64,000 nucleotides of DNA, from assembly GCA_965644315.1 (NCBI GenBank), contig CBFFRQ010000069.1:434001-498000 (forward strand), written 5' to 3'. The position numbers and the translations under genes were made by a program. Position 1 is the first letter of the stretch. Each line of letters starts with the position of its first letter. This document shows positions 51,567 to 60,236 of this stretch, piece by piece. Origin of the DNA: Caecitellus pseudoparvulus (lineage: Eukaryota; Bigyra: Bicosoecida). The notes below the pieces were generated by a model. It did no database searches, had not been told where the DNA came from, and was given only the letters and a program-made list of their open reading frames with translations.

Positions 51567-54251
51567 TCAAATGTGGTCATGCAAGTCATCAAATTTTGTC
51601 GCTTGCTGTCGGACACTGTCAGCAATCCTACGATCACCACTTAAGACCAGAAGCTCCCGCACCACATTCACATGTCCATTCTGACACGCAAGGCGAAAGC
51701 CATACTCAGGTCTGCCCTCAGGGCCAGCATGTACGTCCACTGCTCGATCACCTGTCAGGGCCAGCAGCTCACGCACCACATCCACGTGGCCGTTCTCACA
51801 GGCGAGCCGGAAGCCAGACTCAGGTTTGCCTGCAGGACCAGCGTGCACATTCACCTCACGGTGCCCCTCCAGCGCCAGCAGCTCCCGCACAACGTCCACG
51901 TGGCCGTTCTCACAGGCGAGCCGGAAGCCAGACTCAGGTTTGCCTGCAGGACCAGCGTGCACATTCACCTCACGGTGCCCCTCCAGCGCCAGCAGCTCCC
52001 GCACAACGTCCACGTGGCCGTTCTCACAGGCGAGCCGGAAGCCAGACTCAGGTTTGCCTGCAGGACCAGCGTGCACATTCACCTCACGGTGCCCCTCCAG
52101 CGCCAGCAGCTCCCGCACAACGTCCACGTGGCCGTTCTCACAGGCGAGCTGGAAGCCAGACTCAGGTTTGCCTGCAGGACCAGCGTGCACATTCACCTCA
52201 CGGTGCCCCTCCAGCGCCAGCAGCTCCCGCACAACGTCCACGTGGCCGTTCTCACAGGCGAGCTGGAAGCCAGACTCAGGTTTGCCTGCAGGACCAGCGT
52301 GCACATTCACCTCACGGTGCCCCTCCAGCGCCAGCAGCTCCCGCACAACGTCCACGTGGCCGTTCTGACAAGCAAGGCGAAAGCCATACTCAGGCACACC
52401 ACTGAAACCAGCATGCACATCAATTTCGCGGGCACTTGTCAACGCCAGCAGCTCACGCACTACATCCAAGCGCCCATTCTGGCAGGCGATTTGGAACCCA
52501 AACTCACGATCGCCCTTGAAGCCTGCATGCACGTCTACCTCACGATGCCCGGTCAGCGACAGCAGCTCCCGCACCACATCAATGTGCCCATTCTGGCAAG
52601 CAAAGCGGAGGCCAGCCTCAGGCACACCACCAAAGCCTGTATGCACATCCACCTCACGATATCCGGTCAATTTCAGCAGCTCCCGCACCACGTCAATGTG
52701 CCCATTTTGGCAAGCGAGTCGGAAGCCAGCCTCTCCAACTCCACCAAAGCTTGCATGCACATTCACTTCACGAGCAACAGGTAGCGCTAGCAGCTCCCGC
52801 ACCACAGGCAGGTGCCCATTCGCACATGCAAGGCGGAAGGCAGCCTCAGGTTCGCCTCTAGCCCCAGCATGTACGTCTACCTTACGATGCCCGCTCAGCG
52901 CCAGCAAGTGATGTACCACATTAACGTGCCCATTCTGACAGGCAGCCCGGAAGCCAGCCTCGGGCACGCCGTCCACACCAGCATGCACATCCACGGCTCG
53001 ATCACCCGTCAGCGCCAGCAGCTCTCGCACCACGTCTAGATGACCATTCTGGCAGGCGATCCGGAAGCCATACTCAGGAAAGCCTGCACACCCAGCATGT
53101 ACATCCACAGCACGGTCACCCGCCAGCGCCAGCAGCTCTCGCACCACATCCACATGCCCATTCTGGCAGGCGATCCGGAAGCCATACTCAGGAAAGCCTG
53201 CACGCCCAGCATGTACATCCACAGCACGGTCACCCGCCAGCGCCAGCAACTCCCGCACCACATCAATGTGCCCGTTCTCACAGGCGAGCCAAAAGCCAAG
53301 CTCAGGACTGCCTGGAGCTCGTGCATGAACATCCACTGCTCTTGCACCCGTCAACGCTAGCAGCTCGCGAACCACATCAATGTGCCCGTTCTCACAGGCA
53401 AGCTGAAACCCAAATTCAGCAACACCACCAAAGCCTGCATGCACATCCACCTCACGTTCACCTGTCAGCGCCAGCAGCTCTCGCACTACATCCAGATGTC
53501 CATTCTGACAAGCGAGTCGGAAGCCTGCCTCAGGTACGCCCTTAGAGCTTGAATGGACGTCCACTTCACGATGCCCGCTCAGTGCCAGCAGCTCTCGCAC
53601 TACATCCACGTGCCCATTCTCACAAGCGAGCCGGAAGCCAGACTCAGGGTTGCCTTCTGGCCCAGCATGCACATTCACCTCACGATGCCCCTCAAGAGCC
53701 AAAAGTTCTTGCACCACACCCAAATGTCCATTCTGACAAGCAAGTCGGAAGCCAGCCTCAGGAACACCACCAATGCCTGTGTGAATATCTACCTCACGAT
53801 CGCCGGTCAACTTCAGCAGCTCGTGCACCACATCCGCATGCCCATACTGACAAGCAAGGCGAAAACCGAGCTCGGGATTACCTCGCGACCCCGCATGCAC
53901 ATTCACTTTCCGCGCTCCAGTGAGGGCCAGCAGCTCCCGCACCACATCCAAGTGCCCATTCTGACAAGCAAGGCGGAAGCCATACTCAGGGTTGCCCTCA
54001 GGCCCCACATGCAAATCCACCTTGCGATGCCCGCCCAGAGCCAGCAGCTCCCGCACCACATCCAAGTGTCCATTCGCACAGGCAGCTCGGAAGCCATACT
54101 CTGGGACACCCTTAAAGCCTGCATGCACATTCACCTCACGATGCCCCTCCAGCGCCAGCAGCTCACGCACCACTTCAATGTGCCCGTTCTGACAAGCGAG
54201 TCGGAAGCCAAACTCAGGGTTGCCTTCTGGCCCCACTTGCACATTCGCTGT
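51567..54251 (-). CDS. 3' part of split ankyrin-type repeat gene (no start codon)
   Basis: Open reading frame of 894 codons on the minus strand made almost entirely of 23 ankyrin-like repeats of 38 residues, consensus GFRLACQNGHVDVVRELL followed by a loop ALEGHREVDVHAGPEGNPE. The helix pair is ankyrin-like, but the loop is 5 residues longer than the 33-residue canonical unit. The frame has no ATG anywhere and a TAG lies directly upstream, so it cannot be an independent gene starting at Met. Its first repeat begins in mid-unit, exactly where the upstream half at 57466-59451 stops. If spliced GAG|GT...TAG|ACA, the two halves join in frame into 1556 aa. The tail IADSVRQQATKFDDLHDHI is unique. 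Confidence 0.75.
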   Translation of the reverse strand, partial: TANVQVGPEGNPEFGFRLACQNGHIEVVRELLALEGHREVNVHAGFKGVPEYGFRAACANGHLDVVRELLALGGHRKVDLHVGPEGNPEYGFRLACQNGHLDVVRELLALTGARKVNVHAGSRGNPELGFRLACQYGHADVVHELLKLTGDREVDIHTGIGGVPEAGFRLACQNGHLGVVQELLALEGHREVNVHAGPEGNPESGFRLACENGHVDVVRELLALSGHREVDVHSSSKGVPEAGFRLACQNGHLDVVRELLALTGEREVDVHAGFGGVAEFGFQLACENGHIDVVRELLALTGARAVDVHARAPGSPELGFWLACENGHIDVVRELLALAGDRAVDVHAGRAGFPEYGFRIACQNGHVDVVRELLALAGDRAVDVHAGCAGFPEYGFRIACQNGHLDVVRELLALTGDRAVDVHAGVDGVPEAGFRAACQNGHVNVVHHLLALSGHRKVDVHAGARGEPEAAFRLACANGHLPVVRELLALPVAREVNVHASFGGVGEAGFRLACQNGHIDVVRELLKLTGYREVDVHTGFGGVPEAGLRFACQNGHIDVVRELLSLTGHREVDVHAGFKGDREFGFQIACQNGRLDVVRELLALTSAREIDVHAGFSGVPEYGFRLACQNGHVDVVRELLALEGHREVNVHAGPAGKPESGFQLACENGHVDVVRELLALEGHREVNVHAGPAGKPESGFQLACENGHVDVVRELLALEGHREVNVHAGPAGKPESGFRLACENGHVDVVRELLALEGHREVNVHAGPAGKPESGFRLACENGHVDVVRELLALEGHREVNVHAGPAGKPESGFRLACENGHVDVVRELLALTGDRAVDVHAGPEGRPEYGFRLACQNGHVNVVRELLVLSGDRRIADSVRQQATKFDDLHDHI
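51640..54245 (-). repeat. 114-bp tandem array encoding 38-aa ankyrin-like units
   Basis: Twenty-three units with a 114-bp period and no frame breaks. Units vary from identical to perhaps 70% similar by eye. Three more units of the same family lie at the end of the upstream half (near 57466-57780). Confidence 0.9.
51781..52350 (-). repeat. five near-identical 114-bp units
   Basis: Units at 51781, 51895, 52009, 52123 and 52237. The first three are identical by eye, and the last two share one difference (Arg to Gln codon). This marks a recent tandem amplification or gene conversion. Confidence 0.93.
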
Positions 54252-54258
54252 CTACCGT
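54246..54258 (+). repeat. left terminal inverted repeat
   Basis: CGCTGTCTACCGT, exact inverse of 57407-57419. On the minus strand it contains the TAG that would be the splice acceptor. Confidence 0.8.
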
Positions 54259-55240
54259 TAGGTTCAGGGGGTGTGGGGGAAGGGGGCCGCTCACGCAAGA
54301 AGTCCAACTAAGCCCCTAGAAGGCCCGTGGCAACGCAATCGCACCCACTACCTGCGTACATATGCAACATGGTAGTTGCACGTGTTTTGCAGAGCGTGCA
54401 GTGCATATTCCAGGTGCAGGGCGCACTAACCAGTCCGGAAATTGAAATTCCACGAGTTTTCAATCTCACGCACCAGGACACGCGCGCACCTTCCGAGGTG
54501 CCCCACACAAGGACCTACAAAGTGCACATACAATGCAATGGTGCGTGCAGGGCGGGGCGCGTGCGCTGCGTGGCAGGGCGTGCGCACACTTGTTTTCGGT
54601 GCCAAACTGTGCCCCTTCCACGCGCAAGTCCACAGGGCAGGGCTGTGGACCAACGGCATTGTAAATGCTATGCGCCTGGCCTATGGACACAATACTACAT
54701 GCTCAGCCTACTGCCTGCTGCGCAGCGGCCAGTTCTGTGCCGTTGGCCTGTGCAGGTTTTGCTGCATAGGCGTGTTGGCTGGGCGCTGTCCTCGGCAGGC
54801 CTGTGCCAGGCCACCTGAGCACCCTGGCGCACTGGCACAGTGTGTCAGGGCATTGGTACGGCATATGGCAGGGAAGTTTGCTCTGCTTGGCGCAGAATCG
54901 CTTGCCGTGGCTCAGGGAAGTGCCGCAGTGCTGAGCCTTGCGCTGGTCTGGTGCATGGCTGGCGTCTCGCACGGCAGCTCCGTGCTTGTGTAAGCAGGAG
55001 AGCTCCAATGGCTCGTGCCACAGAGCCATATGCAAGTCGGGTGCCTGCCCCAGTGCCAAGGCGAAGGGATTTGTGGTGCAGGGAGTGCTGACCGGTCCAG
55101 GGCGAGGCCTTGCTGGACAAGCAAGTGCTTGCTCGGCAGCGGGAGGCCGCCCAGCTGAGGCTACCTGCTGGGCCGCAGACACATCCAGTACATGTGCCTG
55201 GACTGTACTCATTGCAGAGCGTGCAGTTGTCCGAGTTGCC

Positions 55241-55303
55241 GCCGCCGGTCTCGCCGCGCGCGCGCTGCGCAAGCAGCAGCGCGCGGCGGCAGAGGCCGGC
55301 GGC
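55241..55303. repeat. strong imperfect GC hairpin inside insert
   Basis: Arms GCCGCCGG (55241-55248) and CCGGCGGC (55296-55303) pair perfectly. The inner arms (about 55249-55268 with 55275-55294) pair with a few mismatches around a short loop. Confidence 0.7.
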
Positions 55304-55814
55304 AGTGCACTTGCTCCAGAACAGCAGCCCAGCCGTCGTAGAACATGCATTGTGGTTCATGCTGGGCCTAGGCATGTGCAGAGGGCGTGCATCGGCTGCT
55401 CATGCCTCCAGCAAGAGCACCAGGGTGCCCGTATCCGCAGCTGGCCGAAGCCAACGAAGTTGGAACGAGCCACACCAAAGCCATGTGCAGCAGGTACACA
55501 CAGCTGCCTCGCCACACTGCTGCACTGTGCCACACCTGTACCCTCCTGCGTGCGCGGGCGCCTGCTGGCACCGCCGTCCCCGATCTCCACCGACTCTCCG
55601 ACCCGGCCTTGCACCTCACACACACGGGCGTCGGTCTGAGCACTAATGCCGTTGGTGCAGCATGACACAGGGCTAAGCTGCTACACCCTGTGCACAGGTA
55701 CTGTTGCATGGGCCAGGCAGTGCACACGTGACAGAATGTCCGGGTGTGGGCCTGCCTACGGCGTGCTTGGCGCAGCGGCTCTCCGGGCCATGGCCGAGTC
55801 ATTGTGGGTGCCGT

Positions 55815-57405
55815 GCCCAGCATGATCGCTGTGGCGGTCCCAGGGCCCCATGCCTGCAGTTGGCAGCTTTCGTGCATGTCCGGTGTGCCATGTGGCGGTC
55901 GCAGCTGCTGAGGCCACTCGTGTAGGGCTTGGCGCTTGTGGCCGCACCACTCGCACTGGGTGTCGCGCCTTCCACTGCGCGCGACCACGGTAGTGCCGAG
56001 GCAGGCGCGCCTCAGGCAAGACGTGCACGATGCTTCAGCACATGGGAAGGGCAGTGCATGTCGTGCATGGGCCTGTGGTGGCTGAGGCACTGCGCGGAGG
56101 GCTGGTGTGGTGCTTGCTGTGGAAGGTTCCATTGATGTCCGCTGGCCTGGGCGGGCACATCAGCGATGTCCGTTGCCGCAGCGCCCAGTGCGGCACAGAG
56201 AGCGTGAATGCGAAGTCCCTGTGTGGAGCACTGGCAATGCATTGCAGATGGGCGTCCACAGGTCGCCTTGGCTGGAAGTCCATGTGGGGCAGGTTGGCCG
56301 GTCGGAGGCCCAAGGCCGCTGCCAGGGCACAGTGCAGGGCATGGGCCCAGCATGATCGCTGTGGCGGTCCCAGGGCCCCATGCCTGCAGTTGGCAGCTTT
56401 CGTGCATGTCCGGTGTGCCACGTGGCGGTCGCAGCTGCTGAGGCCACTCGTGTAGGGCTTGGCGCTTGTGGCCGCATCACTCGCACTGGGTGTCGCGCCT
56501 TCCACTGCGCGCGACCACGGTAGTGCCGAGGCAGGCGCGCCTCAGGCAAGACGTGCACGACGCTTCAGCACATGGGAAGGGCAGTGCATGTCGTGCATGG
56601 GCCTGTGGTGGCTGAGGCACTGCGCGGAGGGCTGGTGTGGTGCTTGCAGTGGAAGGTTCCATTGATGTCCGCTGGCCTGGACGGGCACATCAGCGATGTC
56701 CGTTGCCGCAGCGCCCAGTGCGGCACAGAGAGCGTGAATGCGAAGTCCCTGTGTGGAGCACTGGCAATGCATTGCAGATGGGCGTCCACAGGTCGCCTTG
56801 GCTGGAAGTCCATGTGGGGCAGGTTGGCCGGTCGGAGGCCCAAGGCCGCTGCCAGGGCACAGTGCAGGGCATGGGCCCAGCATGATCGCTGTGGCGGTCC
56901 CAGGGCCCCATGCCTGCAGTTGGCAGCTTTCGTGCATGTCCGGTGTGCCATGTGGCGGTCGCGGCTGCTGAGGCCACTCGTGTAGGGCTTGGCGCTTGTG
57001 GCCGCACCACTCGCACTGGGTGTCGCGCCTTCCACTGCGCGCGACCACGGTAGTGCCGAGGCAGGCGCGCCTCAGGCAAGACGTGCACGACGCTTCAGCA
57101 CATGGGAAGGGCAGTGCATGTCGTGCATGGGCCTGTGGTGGCTGAGGCACTGCGCGGAGGGCTGGTGTGGTGCTTGCTGTGGAAGGTTCCATTGATGTCC
57201 GCTGGCCTGGGCGGGCACATCAGCGATGTCCGTTGCCGCAGCGCCCAGTGCGGCACAGAGAGCGTGAATGCGAAGTCCCTGTGTGGAGCACTGGCAATGC
57301 ATTGCAGATGGGCGTCCACAGGTCGCCTTGGCTGGAAGTCCATGTGGGGCAGGTTGGCCGGCCGGAGGCCCAAGGCCACAGCCAGCGCACAGTGCAGGGC
57401 ATGGG
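55815..57405. repeat. 530-bp tandem repeat, three copies
   Basis: Units start near 55815, 56345 and 56875 with a constant 530-bp shift; for example CATGATCGCTGTGGCGGTCC recurs at 55821, 56351 and 56881. Only scattered single-base differences separate copies. Frames running through the array on both strands are by-products of the repeat and have no protein features I recognise. Confidence 0.95.
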
Positions 57406-57406
57406 G

Positions 57407-57419
57407 ACGGTAGACAGCG
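57407..57419 (-). repeat. right terminal inverted repeat
   Basis: ACGGTAGACAGCG, exact inverse of 54246-54258, placed immediately after the third 530-bp copy. Confidence 0.8.
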
Positions 57420-57465
57420 TCTCGCATGCCGCAGGCATGGCCCGGAGGGCCAGAGTATTTTCCAC

Positions 57466-59451
57466 CTCACGATGCCCGCCTAGAGCCAGCAGCTCCCGCA
57501 CCACATCCAAGTGCCCATTCTGACAAGCAAGCCGGAAGCCAGACTCAGGGTTGCCTGCAGGCCCAGCGTGCACATCCACCTCACGATGCCCCTCAAGAGC
57601 CAAAAGTTCTTGCACCACACCCAAATGTCCATTCGCACAGGCAGCTCGGAAGCCGTACTCAGGCCTGCCTTCTGGCCCAGCATGTACATCCACCTCGTGA
57701 TGCCCAGAGAGAGCCAACAGCTTCCGCACTAATTCGACGTTCCCTGCTTTGCACGCCTTCTGGAAGGCAGCCGTCTTTTCTGGGTCAAACTTCGCTGCCT
57801 TGGCAGGCGGACGCTGTCCTGCACCTTGCTCTTCCTGCTCCAGTACACCTAACTGCCTCTCCTTCAACCACGTTCCAATGGCGCTTCCCACACGTTGCAG
57901 TCCTTCATCAGGCGCCCAAAAATCGTCACACGCCATTGCATATGCCCCCGTGCAGCACACCTCACCGCTTTCCATAGCCTCCAGCGCACGCAGCTCCTCC
58001 TGCCCGTCAACCCCACCACTGCACATGAACACCTGCTCCGTACCCCCACTTGCGCACCCCCCGACACCCAGCACACTCCGCACCACGCCTGACACACCCG
58101 CACTCCCACCTCCAACACCCGCACCCTCCCGCCCACCACTCCGCCACACAGCGCCACATGCACTCAACACCACCTCACACCCACCCCCATCCAGTGCCCC
58201 CACCAGATCACTCACACTCCCACTCCCCACATCTACCACCACAAAGCTCCCCACACCCACACCACTCAGCTTCACCCCACATGCCTCCGCCACAGCGCAA
58301 GCCCCCAACACCCGCACGGCCACGCGCTGCTTCGCTTCCAGCCCAACATCGCCCCATGCTTCATCGTCCACGAACGTGCCCAACGGCCACCCTTTCTCGC
58401 ACTGCAACTGCACTGCAATCGTGCTTTGCTCCCCGACTGGTTCATCAGCTCCAACGTCGATGCAAGCATGCTTCACCGCCACTCGGCGCGGTTGCTGCGC
58501 CATCCGAGGCAGCCCCAGTTTGACTCGTATGCCTTCAGCGCGTTTCAGGCTCGCCACGCTCCCGCTCAACACACCCGCACCAACACTCAGCACCGACGCC
58601 CACTCCTCAACGTCCACGGTGGTTGTGTCAGGTTTTGGGGCGATGTGACTCTCAACCATGCACACGCTTGCTTCCGCGCTGTTCTTGAACACAACACTCT
58701 CTGGAGCATCAGTACCAGACACTGGCACCAACTTCCGACCAGCGATCCCGACACCACACCCCAGCAGCCCGCGCAGCCCTTCCACCGCACTCGCAGCACT
58801 CTCCAAGTGCTTCGCAGCACTCTCACTCGTCAGATCGCCTGCCGCCTCGCCTCGCAGCCAACCAGCCTGCTGCCGCATGCCAGCCAGGGCCGCATCCATC
58901 GCAGCCTCGCCACCGGCATCATGTGTGACAGGGCCACCCGCACCAGCCACATCCACCCCCCCCTCCTCAAAACCTTGCCACCATCGCGTCAGATCAGCCA
59001 GCGCACCCTCCACGTTCACACCGCTCCGCACACTGCCCCAAGCACCCACAATGGCGCCCCACAGTGCGTCACCCTCCGGCACTGCATCAACACTCACACC
59101 AGATACCGCCTGATGCAGCACATCCACCGCGCAGAAGCACCGGAACGACAAGTACTGCAGCGCAGCACACACGCCACCTCGCTCATGCTGCCCCGCCAAC
59201 AGCCCAGCTTGCTCCAACAGCGCACTCCCTGCATCACGCAGTGCAGCCTCCAGCTCCACCAGGCTCATGGCCGATGGGGCATCATCGCCTGCATCAGTCG
59301 GCTCGCCACGCAAAATGGCTGCCAGTCCTCTCAGTGCTGGGCCGTGGTCCATGACGCTGCCTGGCAAGCACTTCATCTTGCCCAAGCATGCCGCCACCAC
59401 CCCAGCATTGAAGTCCTTGATGTCGGGGCTACCTCCTCCGGGCCCTTCCAT
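57466..59451 (-). CDS. 5' part of split ankyrin-type gene: novel N-terminal domain plus three repeats
   Basis: Starts at ATG 59451 (MEGPGGGSPDIKDFNAG) and runs 662 codons to the point where the insert begins. Read straight on, the frame continues 81 codons into the insert (ENTLALRAMPAACE and beyond) and stops, giving a 743-aa product with a nonsense tail. Residues 1-560 are Gly/Val/Ala-rich, mainly helical at first (LVELEAALRDAGSALLEQAGLL), then strand-like with SFVVVDVGSGSVSDLVGALDGGGCEVVLSACGAVW, and belong to no family I recognise. Residues about 575-662 hold three ankyrin-like units starting AFQKACKAGNVELVRKLL. Together with 51567-54251 it would form a 26-repeat protein. Confidence 0.72.
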
Positions 59452-60236
59452 TCTCTCGCCAGATGCAGCTGCCTGTGCAATAGGTGTGCATCAAGAAGGC
59501 GGAATGCGAGCACGTCCATGCGATGTGCCTTTCGACAAGTACTAGCTTCAACGACACAAGGCGCTCGTCCGAACGCACCATCGCGATAGATGTCCAGCTA
59601 CGCTGGCTTGTGTTCTAGTCGACTTGGTACAACACTTCGATAAAGCTCAAGCCGAGCTCGCAGACCTTGAGTGCGGTGGACGCTGCACAATCGCGTTGCA
59701 GTGCACAAGGTCAACTTCCGCACCAAGCCAAGCTTGCCTCACTCTCACGAGTGGAGGTCAGGCTTCCGAAGAATGCAGCGACAAGTCACACCCATTTTGA
59801 CCCAGGCACATGTCGCATCGACAATAGTGGGAATAGAGGCAGCTCCCAGCTTGTCGCGTTGTTTGTGTTGAGGCTCGCAGCAGGCTGGCTGGCTCCAAAT
59901 GGGCAGAGCTGCTGACAAGGCAGAGCCGCCACTCAGGGCCTTGCCCGCAATTTTCAGACCCGCTTTCATGTTCTACCTACCCAAGTACTAGTAATCAACC
60001 TTTATAGCTTCCATGGGGCTGGACAGACACGTGACAAAGTCGCCCAGGGCAGTTTGGGGCCGGTCCATTGTCGCTTGGGTGCCCAAGTGGAGCGGCTCCG
60101 TCATGTCGCTCGCCGCAATTCCTGGCACAAGCCCGTGATTCCACGCCTTGCCACACGGGGCAAATCCGACACATGCCACCCTTTGTTGTCTTCAACCGAG
60201 TAGCGAGTGCCGGGGGCTCGTGCATGTGGTGCATTC
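59452..60236. other. 785-bp gene-free region
   Basis: Lies upstream of the ankyrin-type gene and downstream of the large gene ending at 60237. Somewhat AT-richer than coding sequence. It presumably includes the ankyrin gene promoter. No RNA gene, repeat or credible reading frame seen. GAATGCACC, a variant of the 3'-end motif, lies just past the stop at 60237. Confidence 0.45.

Larger units (their letters stand above)
54246..57419. mobile_element. 3.17-kb insert with 13-bp terminal inverted repeats
   Basis: Separates two halves of one ankyrin-type reading frame. Left end 54246-54258 reads CGCTGTCTACCGT and right end 57407-57419 is its exact reverse complement. The left end abuts the interrupted repeat. 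On the right, 46 bp containing two small palindromes lie between the inverted repeat and the resumed ankyrin sequence at about 57466. No transposase or other protein is recognisable inside, and I find no clear target-site duplication. It may be a non-autonomous DNA transposon, possibly acting as an intron: on the gene strand the boundaries are GAG|GTGGAA and CTAACGGTAG|ACA. Confidence 0.6.

Noticed and set aside
51596-54311. Long plus-strand frames opposite the ankyrin-type array (up to 370 codons)
   Set aside because: They are periodic antisense shadows of the 114-bp repeat; the minus strand gives the sensible ankyrin helices.
55368-57523. Many 60-250 codon frames on both strands of the 530-bp array
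   Set aside because: They repeat every 530 bp because the DNA does, have no family features and rely on GC-rich open frames.
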